Positions 24,721 through 33,254 of a stretch of 64,000 nucleotides of DNA are shown here, piece after piece. The DNA comes from an uncultured Eubacteriales bacterium (GTDB taxonomy: Bacteria; Bacillota; Clostridia; Oscillospirales; Acutalibacteraceae): positions 1 to 64,000 of the forward strand of contig CABUHY010000014.1 in assembly GCA_902491475.1 (NCBI GenBank). Direction: 5' to 3'. The notes under the pieces are model-generated. The model was not told the DNA's origin, searched no databases, and was given only the letters and a program-made list of their open reading frames with translations. The first letter of the stretch is position 1, and every line of letters starts with the position of its first letter. A program made the position numbers and the translations under genes.

Positions 24721-25491
24721 ATGTCAGATATTATGCTTAAAACCGAAAATCTCGGTATATCTTTCGGCGGACTTAAAGCGGTTCAGGGACTTGATATTGA
24801 AATCAAGAAACAGCAGCTTTACGGTCTTGTAGGTCCCAACGGCGCAGGTAAAACAACCGTGTTCAATATGCTTACGGGCGTTTATCAGCCGACAACGGGT
24901 ACTTTCTATCTTGACGGCGAAGAGCTCAAGGGCAAGACCCAGGAGCAGATAAACCACAAGGGTATCGCAAGAACCTTTCAGAATATCCGCCTTTTCAACA
25001 ATATGAGCGTTGTCCGCAATGTAATGGTCGGACTTCACAATCAGCCGGAGTTCAAGTGCAATCCGTTTGTAAGTATGCTCCGCCTGCCCGGTCATTTTGA
25101 CTCGGAGGTCAGAATGAGGGAGAGAGCAAAGGAAATCCTCAAGGTTTTCGGACTTTTGGAGGAGAGAAACAACCTTTCCTGCAACCTGCCTTACGGTAAG
25201 CAGAGAAAGCTTGAAATCGCAAGAGCCTTGGCTACAAATCCGAAGCTTTTGCTTCTCGACGAGCCCGCCGCGGGTATGAACCCGAACGAGACAAAGGAGC
25301 TTGTCGATATTGTAAAATACATCCGTGACGAATTTGACCTTACGATACTTCTTATCGAGCACGATATGAAATTCGTTTCCGGTCTTTGCGACGAAATAAC
25401 CGTTCTTAACTTCGGTACCGTCCTTGCACAGGGCGAGACCAAAAAGGCGCTGAGCGACCCCGAAGTTATCAAGGCGTATATAGGAGGTTAA
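24721..25491 (+). CDS. livG: Branched-chain amino acid ABC transporter ATPase LivG
   Basis: Protein of 256 aa. Walker A GPNGAGKTT, Walker B LLLLDEPAAGMNP with the LivG-typical AAGMNP, and switch His (LIEHDM). The signature is modified to LPYGKQRKLEIARAL, which is usual for LivG. The start is the ATG at 24721 with GGAGG upstream, 1 bp after livM; a longer frame inside livM is rejected. Confidence 0.94.
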   Translation: MSDIMLKTENLGISFGGLKAVQGLDIEIKKQQLYGLVGPNGAGKTTVFNMLTGVYQPTTGTFYLDGEELKGKTQEQINHKGIARTFQNIRLFNNMSVVRNVMVGLHNQPEFKCNPFVSMLRLPGHFDSEVRMRERAKEILKVFGLLEERNNLSCNLPYGKQRKLEIARALATNPKLLLLDEPAAGMNPNETKELVDIVKYIRDEFDLTILLIEHDMKFVSGLCDEITVLNFGTVLAQGETKKALSDPEVIKAYIGG

Positions 25492-25494
25492 ATT

Positions 25495-26205
25495 ATGGCA
25501 TTGCTTGAAGTAAAAGGTCTTGAAGTATATTATGGCGTAATTCAGGCTCTTAAAGGAATCGACTTTGAGGTAAACGAGGGCGAGATAGTAACCCTTATCG
25601 GTGCAAACGGCGCAGGCAAGACCACCACGATGCAGTCGGTTATCGGTCTTATCCCGTCAAAGGCGGGAACGGTAACCTTTGAGGGCAAGGAAACAACTCA
25701 TATGCCCTGCCACAAGATAGTATCGCTCGGTATGTCGCAGGTTCCCGAGGGCAGACGCATTTTCCAGGAGCTTTCGGTTTATCAGAACCTCCTTATGGGC
25801 GCATATATTCAGAAAGACAAAAAGGCAATAAAAGAAGATATTGAAAAGATATATGAGCGTTTCCCGAGGCTTGAGGAAAGAAAAAGCCAGATAGCGGGAA
25901 CTCTCTCGGGCGGCGAACAGCAGATGCTCGCAATGGGCAGAGCTCTTATGAGCCGTCCCAAGCTTCTTATGCTTGACGAACCGTCAATGGGTCTTTCCCC
26001 GTTACTTGTAGACGAGGTTTTCACAATCATAAAGGACCTCAACAAAGAGGGCACAACGGTTCTTCTCGTTGAGCAGAACGCAGGTAAATCCCTTGCAATA
26101 TCCGACAGAGCATATGTCCTTGAAAACGGCAGAATCGTGCTTTCGGGCACGGGCGAGGAGCTTCTTCAGAGCGAGGAAGTCAAGAAGGCATATCTCGGCG
26201 GCTGA
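25495..26205 (+). CDS. livF: Branched-chain amino acid ABC transporter ATPase LivF
   Basis: Protein of 236 aa. Walker A GANGAGKTT, signature LSGGEQQMLAMGRAL, Walker B LLMLDEPSMGLSP and the LivF-typical VPEGRRIFQELSV. Follows livG by 3 bp with AGGAGG at the end of livG. Cytosolic partner of LivG. Confidence 0.95.
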   Translation: MALLEVKGLEVYYGVIQALKGIDFEVNEGEIVTLIGANGAGKTTTMQSVIGLIPSKAGTVTFEGKETTHMPCHKIVSLGMSQVPEGRRIFQELSVYQNLLMGAYIQKDKKAIKEDIEKIYERFPRLEERKSQIAGTLSGGEQQMLAMGRALMSRPKLLMLDEPSMGLSPLLVDEVFTIIKDLNKEGTTVLLVEQNAGKSLAISDRAYVLENGRIVLSGTGEELLQSEEVKKAYLGG

Positions 26206-26238
26206 TTTCCGTATATTCTATAATGAAAGAGTGATAAT

Positions 26239-26790
26239 ATGGTTTATCCGATTACAGTTGCAGGAGTAAAAAGAGATTTGCCCCTGTGCAAAATCAACGA
26301 CGACCTCACGATTGCGGCATTTGTAATTTTCGGCGATGTTGAGCTTACCTGCGCTTGTGCGGGCGAGCTGCTTAAAAGAGCTCCCGAGTTCGATTATATG
26401 GTCGCACCCGAGGCTAAGGCTATTCCGCTTATTCACGAAATGGCAAGACAGTCGGGAAGAAACGAATACTTCCTTGTCCGCAAGAAGAAAAAGGCTTATA
26501 TGAACGGCGTTTTTGAGACCGTTGACAAGTCGATTACCACCGAGGGCGAGCAGAAGCTCTATATGGACGGAGCGGACGCCGCTAAGATGAAGGGTAAGAG
26601 AATACTTATCCTCGACGATGTTATTTCAACGGGAGGCTCGATTTCCGCAGTTGAAAACCTTGTTGAGCAGGCAGGCGGTAAGGTTGTCGGCAAAATGGCT
26701 ATCCTTGCAGAGGGCGACGCCGCAAAGAGGGACGACATCATCTTCCTTGAACCCCTTCCGCTGTTCAATTCGGACGGAACAACGAAATAA
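26239..26790 (+). CDS. Purine-type phosphoribosyltransferase family protein
   Basis: Protein of 183 aa with the PRPP-binding signature ILILDDVISTGGS (about residues 117-129) of type I phosphoribosyltransferases. The N-terminal part resembles adenine/xanthine phosphoribosyltransferase-like proteins, but the base specificity cannot be read. It lies 33 bp after livF with no terminator between them, so it is likely cotranscribed with the liv operon; no functional link is obvious. Confidence 0.82.
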   Translation: MVYPITVAGVKRDLPLCKINDDLTIAAFVIFGDVELTCACAGELLKRAPEFDYMVAPEAKAIPLIHEMARQSGRNEYFLVRKKKKAYMNGVFETVDKSITTEGEQKLYMDGADAAKMKGKRILILDDVISTGGSISAVENLVEQAGGKVVGKMAILAEGDAAKRDDIIFLEPLPLFNSDGTTK

Positions 26791-26793
26791 CGG

Positions 26794-26855
26794 TTGTATT
26801 CCGAAAAATCTCATAGTATAATTAAGGGCAACAGAGTGTTTTACGCTTTGTTGCC
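26794..26855 (+). promoter_or_regulatory. Promoter and 5'-end hairpin of the DUF3137 gene
   Basis: -35 TTGTAT (26794-26799), 17 bp, -10 TATAAT (26817-26822). A GGCAACA/TGTTGCC hairpin (26827-26855) then forms the very 5' end of the transcript and is followed by TGTTCTTTT. It may stabilise the RNA or end transcription from upstream. Confidence 0.6.
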
Positions 26856-26879
26856 TGTTCTTTTACGGGGAGGGATATT

Positions 26880-27788
26880 TTGGACTTAAATAAGCTTGCT
26901 AAAAATCTTGATGAGCTTGAAAAATTGCGTAAATCGTTGAGGAATACCATTATTGTTTCAATAGCGGTAACAGTGGCTTTTGCTGCGGCTTTTTATATTG
27001 TACCGGAGCTTGCGGAGCTGTCGTATTATGTTATAAGCGGCGCTTTGGCTGTTGTGATTTTCGGCGGCGGCGCAATTACGGGAAAGAGACGCAGAATGTA
27101 TAAAAAGCTTTACAATGCGGTTATCGTGCGTACGGTTTTTGAACGGTATTTTGAAATTGAGGAGTTCAATTCCGATTACGGCGTGCCCGTTGCGGCAATC
27201 AAAAACACCCGTATGATAAAAATGGGGAATACATATAACGGAAACGATTTCCTGTCGGGAAAGTATAAGCAGACAGACTTCTGCCAGTCCGATGTTACGA
27301 TAAAGGAAGTGTATTATTCCGATAATCATCAGCATTCAATCACCTATTTCAAGGGCAGATGGATGATTTTCGATTTCAATAAGTATTTCAACTGCGACTT
27401 GTTGATTCACGAAAACGATTTCAAATACGCCGACCACAGAAAGAGCCTGTTTTCAAAGGAGTTTGAGAAAATTCAGTTTGAGAACACTGACTTCAACAGG
27501 GTGTTTGAGTCATACACCGACAACGAACAGGAGGCGTTCTACATCATAACTCCGCATATTATGGAGGCAATGCTGACGCTTCGTGAAAAGACAAACGGCT
27601 CGCTGATATTCTGCTTTCACAGAAATCAGCTTCATATCGGCGTAAATAACAGGCGTGACGCCTTTGAGCCGCCCGTGTTTCATTCGATTGATGTCGAGTC
27701 GGCTATTGCTGACATATCGGAGGATATTGACCTCATAACCCGATTTGTGGACGAGCTCAACCTTGACAGAAAGGTGTATAAAAAATAA
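26880..27788 (+). CDS. DUF3137-family membrane protein
   Basis: Protein of 302 aa with a TTG start preceded by GGGGAGGG at 5 nt. Two adjacent membrane helices (about residues 22-65) precede a soluble cytosolic domain with the DUF3137 pattern (FLSGKYKQTDF, YFKGRWMIFDF). The family is uncharacterised. It is often found next to LemA proteins, as here. Confidence 0.8.
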   Translation: MDLNKLAKNLDELEKLRKSLRNTIIVSIAVTVAFAAAFYIVPELAELSYYVISGALAVVIFGGGAITGKRRRMYKKLYNAVIVRTVFERYFEIEEFNSDYGVPVAAIKNTRMIKMGNTYNGNDFLSGKYKQTDFCQSDVTIKEVYYSDNHQHSITYFKGRWMIFDFNKYFNCDLLIHENDFKYADHRKSLFSKEFEKIQFENTDFNRVFESYTDNEQEAFYIITPHIMEAMLTLREKTNGSLIFCFHRNQLHIGVNNRRDAFEPPVFHSIDVESAIADISEDIDLITRFVDELNLDRKVYKK

Positions 27789-27793
27789 TTTCC

Positions 27794-27822
27794 TTGCCAA
27801 ACGCAAAATAATATATTAAAAT
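27794..27822 (+). promoter_or_regulatory. Promoter of the lemA-like gene
   Basis: -35 TTGCCA (27794-27799), 17-bp spacer, -10 TAAAAT (27817-27822). Confidence 0.65.
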
Positions 27823-27852
27823 GAAATCAACATAATATAAGGGGTATATACT

Positions 27853-28401
27853 ATGAATTTAATTATCATTGCAATAGTTGCCGTTGTCGTGCTGTTGGTA
27901 ATATGGTACATAAGCACAATGAATAAAATAAAGACAACGCAGGTCAAAATTGCCGAGTCTCGCTCGGGTATCGACATAGCGCTTACAAAACGCTTTGACA
28001 TTCTCACAAAGCTTCTTGACATTACCAAGGCTTATGCCAACCACGAAAAGTTTACGCTCATTGAAACCATAAAGATGCGTAAGGGTATGAGCGTTGCGGA
28101 ATGTGCCGAGATAAACGCAAAGCTCAACGAAACCGCAAATGCGATAAATATGGTTGCGGAGAATTATCCCGAGCTTCGTTCAAGCGAGAATTTTAAGCAG
28201 CTGCAAATTACCGTTGCCGATGTCGAAGAGCACCTCTCCGCTTCAAGAAGAGTTTACAACGCCAATGTTTCTTTCTATAATCAGCTCATAGTTAAATTCC
28301 CGTCGTCAATCGTTGCAAATTCCATAGGCGCAACGCCCGAGGAATTTTTCCAAGCCGACGACGAAAAAAGAGCCGATGTCAAAATGGATTTTAACTCATA
28401 A
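27853..28401 (+). CDS. LemA family protein
   Basis: Protein of 182 aa: one N-terminal membrane helix (residues 3-21) and a long-helix bundle with the LemA pattern (KRFDILTKLLDITKAYANHEK, about 46-66, and VYNANVSFYNQLIVKFPSSIVA). The topology is probably N-out with the helical domain facing the cell surface or cytosol. Function unknown; pairs with the DUF3137 gene upstream. Ends at the hairpin terminator 28409-28436. Confidence 0.92.
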   Translation: MNLIIIAIVAVVVLLVIWYISTMNKIKTTQVKIAESRSGIDIALTKRFDILTKLLDITKAYANHEKFTLIETIKMRKGMSVAECAEINAKLNETANAINMVAENYPELRSSENFKQLQITVADVEEHLSASRRVYNANVSFYNQLIVKFPSSIVANSIGATPEEFFQADDEKRADVKMDFNS

Positions 28402-28408
28402 AAATACA

Positions 28409-28436
28409 GGCAGTGTACCGATAATGGTACATTGCC
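28409..28436 (+). terminator. Terminator after the lemA-like gene
   Basis: An 11-bp stem (28409-28419 with 28426-28436, one G-T pair), followed by ATATTTTAT. Confidence 0.8.
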
Positions 28437-28448
28437 ATATTTTATGCC

Positions 28449-28477
28449 TTGACATCGAACAAATGTTCTGTTAAAAT
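28449..28477 (+). promoter_or_regulatory. SOS promoter with LexA box
   Basis: -35 TTGACA (28449-28454), 17 bp, -10 TAAAAT (28472-28477). The spacer contains CGAAC-AAAT-GTTCT (28456-28469), matching the Gram-positive LexA box GAAC-N4-GTTC, so LexA would block the promoter until DNA damage. Confidence 0.9.
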
Positions 28478-28510
28478 ATGCTCACTGAAATCATTAAAGG
28501 GGACGGTTTT

Positions 28511-29752
28511 ACGGAACGGTCGATTTTGCATTGCGATTTGAATAATTTCTATGCCTCGGTGGAGACGGTTCTCAATCCCGAATTAAAGGGGAAGCCCGTT
28601 GCGGTGTGCGGCAGGTCGGAGGACAGGCACGGTATAGTGCTTGCAAAAAGCGAGTGCGCCAAACGCTTCGGCGTCAAAACGGGCGATGTTGTCTGGCAGG
28701 CGAAAAACAAGTGCCGCGAGCTGATAATTCTTGAACCTCATTTTGACGAGTATGTGAAATACGGAAAAGCGGCAAGGCGGATTTATTACGACTACACGGA
28801 TATGATTGAGCCGTTCGGCATGGACGAATGTTGGCTTGATGTTACCGCAAGCGATAAGCTTTTCGGCTCGGACAGGGAGATTGCCTACCGCATAAAGGAG
28901 CGTGTAAAAAAAGAATTGGGGATAACTCTTTCCGTCGGGGTGTCGTTTAACAAGACCTTTGCAAAGCTCGGGAGCGATATGAAAAAGCCCGACGGAATAA
29001 CCGTGATAAGAAAGGGCGACTTTCGGCAAAAGGTGTGGGGATTGCCCGCCTGCGATATGCTGTGGGTCGGCAGGAGCACATACAAAACGCTTCAAAAATA
29101 CGGGATTTTTACCATAGGCGACATTGCAAATACATCGGTCGATACGCTTGTATCCATTTTCGGGAAAAGCGGCACTACACTCTGGCAGTGCGCCAACGGC
29201 TACGAGCACTCCGAGGTTTCGGATTTCTTCAGCCGACCCGAGATAAAAAGCGTCGGCAGGGGAGTTACCCTTGTTTCGGACATTGCGGAAAACGAAGAGG
29301 TGTACAGGGTAATTTTAAGTCTTTCCCACGAGGTGTCGTATGAGCTGCGGCGGCACGGGCTTTCGGCGGGCGCCGTGCAAATTTCTGTCAAAAACAATGC
29401 CTTGAAAACCGTGCAGTTTCAGAAAAAGACGGATTTCATAACGCAGAACGCAAGAGAAATTGCGGACCTTGCATTTTCTCTTTTTCTTGAGCGATACGAC
29501 CGAAAGCTGCCCGTAAGAGCCGTAAGCGTCAGAGCTATCGACCTGTACAGATACGATGTTGCGGTTCAGCTTGATATGTTCTTTGACATTGAAAAGCATA
29601 TCCGCCGTGAAAAAATCGAAAAGACGGTAATTTCAATAAATGAGAAATTCGGTAAAAACACCGTCAGGGAGGCAACGCTTTTTTGCGACACCAAAATCCC
29701 CGAAGGCAAAACAGACCGTATTCTTCTTCCGAAAACGAGGATGACGGGGTAA
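28511..29752 (+). CDS. Y-family DNA polymerase (DinB/UmuC-like)
   Basis: From codon 28511 the protein has 413 residues. Catalytic motifs: HCDLNNFYASVE (first Asp), FGMDECWLDVT (SIDE-like acidic pair) and the palm/finger and little-finger domains of error-prone translesion polymerases. The in-frame ATG at 28478 overlaps the end of the -10 box and cannot lie on the main transcript. Homologues start just before R-S/T-ILHCD. Here that codon is ACG, 8 nt after AAAGGGG, so the start is either a non-standard codon or a lost ATG. The coordinate given is this inferred start. Confidence 0.85.
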   Translation, partial: TERSILHCDLNNFYASVETVLNPELKGKPVAVCGRSEDRHGIVLAKSECAKRFGVKTGDVVWQAKNKCRELIILEPHFDEYVKYGKAARRIYYDYTDMIEPFGMDECWLDVTASDKLFGSDREIAYRIKERVKKELGITLSVGVSFNKTFAKLGSDMKKPDGITVIRKGDFRQKVWGLPACDMLWVGRSTYKTLQKYGIFTIGDIANTSVDTLVSIFGKSGTTLWQCANGYEHSEVSDFFSRPEIKSVGRGVTLVSDIAENEEVYRVILSLSHEVSYELRRHGLSAGAVQISVKNNALKTVQFQKKTDFITQNAREIADLAFSLFLERYDRKLPVRAVSVRAIDLYRYDVAVQLDMFFDIEKHIRREKIEKTVISINEKFGKNTVREATLFCDTKIPEGKTDRILLPKTRMTG

Positions 29753-29790
29753 AAATATGTGTTGTCGCAATTTGGCGCTTTAGATATATA

Positions 29791-29826
29791 AAAGGGCAGC
29801 GGATAAAACAGTATCCGCTGCCCTTT
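29791..29826. terminator. Bidirectional terminator between the polymerase and amidohydrolase genes
   Basis: A perfect 15-bp stem (29791-29805 with 29812-29826) with flanking A and T residues, between two convergent genes. Confidence 0.88.
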
Positions 29827-29839
29827 GTGCATGTAATTA

Positions 29840-31120
29840 TCAATCGTAATACTTATCCAATTCCTCGTCGCATTTCGGATATTTCTTAATCTGCGGATTT
29901 AAGAACACCTTGCCTCTTGCGACAACGGCATAGGGCTGTGAAAGCGCCCTGAAATCGTCAAGCGGATTTGTGTTTGAAATAAGTATATCGGCACATTTGC
30001 CCTCTTCAATGCTTCCCGTAACCTCCGAGAGCCCGAGGATTTCGGCATTTCTGAGCGTTGCGGTATAAAGCGCAAATTCGGGGCTTACGCCTACATTCTT
30101 TTCAAAGTAATGGAGCTCTCTCCACATATTGTAGTGCGTGGTGTAAGGACAGCCCGTATCGGTGCCGAGACCGACCTTTATTCCGTTTTCAAGAGCCGTT
30201 TTTGCGCCCTTTATCATATTGTTGAAAACAACATTTGAGTTATACTGAACGACCTCGGTAATTCCGAGTGTTTCGCGCTCGAATTTAGCCATGGGCAGGG
30301 CGGGGGAAAGTGTGCACACCAAAACTGCGTCGTGCGCCTTGAAGGTGTCTATTTCAGCCTGTGTAAGCGTTGAGCCGTGTTCGATGGAGTCGACGCCGTT
30401 GCTTACAGCCGTTCTTACGCCCTCGGGGCTCTGAACATGAGCGGCAACCTTTAAGCCGTGCTCGTGTGCCCTGTCGCAGCACGCCTTAATCATATCCGCC
30501 TGCATCATAAGCACTCCGGGCTCGCCCTTAACTTTGGCGTCCATAACGCCGCCCGTAATCATAAGCTTTACAAGGTCGGACTTTTTGTCGATAAGCTCGT
30601 CAACCATTTTCACTGCGTCCTGTACGGTGTTTGCCGCCCTTGCGACGGAGCCGACCATATGACCGTTCGGTACGCCTATCGCAAAGTTTGAGGCAAGAAT
30701 ACGGGGACCGTCAAGCTGACCTGCGTTGATTTTGTCACGGAGCTTTGAGTCGATGTCGTCAAGTCCGCCGACCGTTCTTATTGTCGTAACGCCCGACATA
30801 AGCCCCTGCATTGCGTAGCCGTGGCACATATTGAGTGTGAATTTTCTCATAGCCGCCGAGGAGAGCGCAAGCTTTGAAAGGAAGTCCGCTTTAAGCGGCT
30901 TTTTCTGCGGCTTTCCGCCTGCGGGGAGATGAACATGGAGGTTGATAAGACCCGGCATAAGATATTTTCCGTTCAAATCAATCACTCTGTCCGTGCCGCT
31001 CGGCTCGATTTTGCCGATTGCGGCAATTTTATCGTTTTCGATTGCAACATCAACATTTTTCCGTGCAACCATATCCTTTGTTCCGTCAAGTAAAGTACAG
31101 TTTTTGAAAATTGTTTTCAT
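29840..31120 (-). CDS. Metal-dependent amidohydrolase (imidazolonepropionase/prolidase-like)
   Basis: Protein of 426 aa of the amidohydrolase superfamily. HVH metal motif at H62/H64, a putative bridging lysine in VKLMITGG, histidines in AAHVQ and EHGS, and catalytic Asp in GLGTDTG. The subgroup resembles imidazolonepropionase-like hydrolases and Xaa-Pro dipeptidases, but no histidine-degradation gene is adjacent. The ATG at 31120 has AGGTG 6 nt upstream; the GTG three codons before is less likely. Own promoter at 31152-31181. Confidence 0.9.
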   Translation of the reverse strand: MKTIFKNCTLLDGTKDMVARKNVDVAIENDKIAAIGKIEPSGTDRVIDLNGKYLMPGLINLHVHLPAGGKPQKKPLKADFLSKLALSSAAMRKFTLNMCHGYAMQGLMSGVTTIRTVGGLDDIDSKLRDKINAGQLDGPRILASNFAIGVPNGHMVGSVARAANTVQDAVKMVDELIDKKSDLVKLMITGGVMDAKVKGEPGVLMMQADMIKACCDRAHEHGLKVAAHVQSPEGVRTAVSNGVDSIEHGSTLTQAEIDTFKAHDAVLVCTLSPALPMAKFERETLGITEVVQYNSNVVFNNMIKGAKTALENGIKVGLGTDTGCPYTTHYNMWRELHYFEKNVGVSPEFALYTATLRNAEILGLSEVTGSIEEGKCADILISNTNPLDDFRALSQPYAVVARGKVFLNPQIKKYPKCDEELDKYYD

Positions 31121-31151
31121 ATCAATCACCTGCTGTTATCAATATATTTTA

Positions 31152-31181
31152 ATTGTAACATATCGGCACTCATAAACGCAA
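31152..31181 (-). promoter_or_regulatory. Promoter of the amidohydrolase gene
   Basis: Minus strand: -35 TTGCGT (31176-31181), 18-bp spacer, -10 TACAAT (31152-31157). It begins directly after the terminator of the upstream heme operon. Confidence 0.6.
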
Positions 31182-31190
31182 TAAATAAAA

Positions 31191-31219
31191 GAGGTTTGCC
31201 CCGATATGGGACAAACCTC
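31191..31219 (-). terminator. Terminator of the heme/ECF operon
   Basis: Stem GAGGTTTG/CAAACCTC extended by CCC/GGG (31191-31219), followed on the minus strand by TTTTATTTATT. Placed 13 bp after the YgbA-like stop codon. Confidence 0.85.
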
Positions 31220-31232
31220 GTGAAAGTGTCAA

Positions 31233-31595
31233 TTACAAACGCTTATTTTTGCTCTTTTTCTTTTTGCGCTTTGCCTTGATAACGCCCTTTACCGTTTCAA
31301 TGCCGTGGATTGAGCCGACAAGCGGATGATAGAGCATTATCCTCGGACCCGAATAGCGCATAACCGCTCGGATTTTTGCACGCATATCGGGCTTATAGCA
31401 GTGACACGGGCACTGTGAGCAAAAGTTTTTGTCATTGCCCCAGCGGCAGTGGTCAAGCCTGTTGAGCGCATAGTCGGTAAGCTCTTGACATTCGGGGCAG
31501 AGCTCGCCCTTTTTTGTCTTGTGGACTCCGTGACAGTATATCTTTACCATCTCGGGGAGCATTTCCTTTTCTCTTGTTATTCTGTCTTTTTTCAT
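31233..31595 (-). CDS. YgbA-like 'nitrous oxide-stimulated promoter' family protein
   Basis: Protein of 120 aa with eight cysteines (C21, C33, C36, C50, C59, C62, C64, C66) in the YgbA_NO arrangement (CHGVHK, CPEC, HCRWG, CxxCPCHCYKP) and a Lys-rich tail. In enterobacteria ygbA is NO-induced; its biochemical role is unclear, but the cysteines suggest metal or Fe-S binding. Its start overlaps the stop of the preceding ABC gene by ATGA, so it is translationally coupled as the last gene of the heme/ECF operon. Confidence 0.88.
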   Translation of the reverse strand: MKKDRITREKEMLPEMVKIYCHGVHKTKKGELCPECQELTDYALNRLDHCRWGNDKNFCSQCPCHCYKPDMRAKIRAVMRYSGPRIMLYHPLVGSIHGIETVKGVIKAKRKKKKSKNKRL

Positions 31596-33253
31596 GATAT
31601 TCTACCTCTGTAAACCGTGTAAGCCTCGTCGGCGATTTTTGCCGTTGATTTTCTGTGCGAAACCAGAACGATGCTCTTGCCTTGTTTCGATTGCTCTATC
31701 GCCCTTAAAACATTGCCCTCGTTGAGGCTGTCAAGGTTGCTTGTGGGCTCGTCGAGCATAATCATATCGGCGTCGCTCAAAAACGCTCTTGCAAGACCTA
31801 TTCTCTGCTTTTCGCCGTCGGAGAGCAGGTCGCCGAGCTCTCCGACATTGGTGTCGTATCCCTTGGGCAGGGTCATGATAAAGTCGTGTATCGAAGCCTT
31901 TTTTGCCGCCTGCTCCACTTGCTGCCTTGTGGCGGAATAATCGGCGATTTTTATGTTGTTTTCAATCGTGTCGTTGAAAAGCTGCGTTTCCTGGCTTACA
32001 AGGCTCTGATTGTTGCGAAGCGACGAGGTCTTTATATCCTTGACATTGACGCCCGACATATCAATCTCGCCCGATTTTACATCCCAAAAACGCATCATAA
32101 GCTTGAGTGCGGTCGATTTGCCCGAGCCCGACGGACCCGTAACAGAAATTATCCTGTTCTGCGGTATGGTCATATTGAAGTTTTCGAGGATTGCTTCGTC
32201 GTCGTATGAGAAGCCGACATTTTTACATTCCATACCGTCGAAATTTACTTCCTTGCCGTCCGTGTTTTCAGCCACTGCGGGAGCCTCGTCAAGCAGGGAG
32301 AGCACTCTTTCGCCGCTTGCGAGCGTGTGCGTAAGGTTGCCTGCGAGGTTTGAAAGCGCCGCAACGGGACCGAAGGAGCTCATCATGGAGACCGTGCAGA
32401 CGATAAGTCCGTCAATGCCTATCGAGCCTTTCTGATAAAGCGCAATTCCCGAAAGCAGCATGGCAAGCGAGAAGAATATAATCGTGATGTCGGTTACCGA
32501 ACCCGTATGACCCTCAATCGTCTTGAGCTTTTTCTGAATGGAGTTGAGCTCGTCCGTGCGCCTGTCGGTCTCTTCAAGGCGCTTGTCGGTTGCGGAATAT
32601 CTCAAGGTTTCGAGCAAGCCTCTCATACTGTCAAGCACGAAAGAGGAGAGAGCGCCCGACTTTTCCCTGTATGTCATACCGATGTTTTTGTTGATTTTGG
32701 AAGAAAGTACCGGGATTACACAGCCTACCGTGATGTATCCCAAAAGAGCGATAAGGCTCAGTATTGCGCTGTATCTGCCGATAAATATCAGCATAACAAG
32801 GCTTGTAAGTATCGCAATGCAGGTGGGGGAAATCGTATGTGCGTAAAAGACCTCCAAAAGCTCAATGTCGCTTGTGATAAGCGAGATGAGGTTGCCCTTG
32901 TCCTTGCCCTCAAGCTTTGCGGGGGAAAGTCTGCGAAGAGCTTTGAATACCTTGTCTCTGATAATTGCCAAAAGCTTGAACGCAATGTAGTGGTTGCACG
33001 CCTGCTCGCCGTAGTGCAGGAAGCCCCTGAGCGTTGCAAATACAATTATGAGTATACAGCCTGTTTTAACCGCAAGTCCGCCGTCGATACCTGCGGCGGT
33101 AAGGAGCGTAAGACTTCCCGCAACGGTAATCTGAATAGCGCACAGGAAGCCAGTTACGCCGAGTATTACCGCAAGCACCATAAAGCCCGCAAGGGGTTTG
33201 ACAAGCTTTATCAGCCTTGCCATTATTTTAAGTGATGACTGCTTTCTTTTCAT
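31592..33253 (-). CDS. ABC exporter half-transporter (fused permease-ATPase), second subunit
   Basis: Protein of 553 aa: about six membrane helices then an ATPase with Walker A GPSGSGKST, signature LSDGEKQR (variant of LSGGQ) and Walker B MIMLDEPTSNLD. The start is the ATG at 33253, 1 bp after the first half-transporter stop, with AGGAGG 9 nt upstream; the longer frame inside the neighbour is rejected. With 33255-34994 it probably forms a heterodimeric CydCD-like exporter. In group A streptococci a similar pair lies beside heme NEAT and ECF genes, which suggests a role in heme or siderophore handling. Confidence 0.88.
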   Translation of the reverse strand: MKRKQSSLKIMARLIKLVKPLAGFMVLAVILGVTGFLCAIQITVAGSLTLLTAAGIDGGLAVKTGCILIIVFATLRGFLHYGEQACNHYIAFKLLAIIRDKVFKALRRLSPAKLEGKDKGNLISLITSDIELLEVFYAHTISPTCIAILTSLVMLIFIGRYSAILSLIALLGYITVGCVIPVLSSKINKNIGMTYREKSGALSSFVLDSMRGLLETLRYSATDKRLEETDRRTDELNSIQKKLKTIEGHTGSVTDITIIFFSLAMLLSGIALYQKGSIGIDGLIVCTVSMMSSFGPVAALSNLAGNLTHTLASGERVLSLLDEAPAVAENTDGKEVNFDGMECKNVGFSYDDEAILENFNMTIPQNRIISVTGPSGSGKSTALKLMMRFWDVKSGEIDMSGVNVKDIKTSSLRNNQSLVSQETQLFNDTIENNIKIADYSATRQQVEQAAKKASIHDFIMTLPKGYDTNVGELGDLLSDGEKQRIGLARAFLSDADMIMLDEPTSNLDSLNEGNVLRAIEQSKQGKSIVLVSHRKSTAKIADEAYTVYRGRIS

Positions 33254-33254
33254 C

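Noticed and set aside
28478..28510. ATG start of the Y-family polymerase at 28478
   Set aside because: It follows the -10 box without a gap, so lies upstream of the expected transcript start, and has no ribosome binding site.
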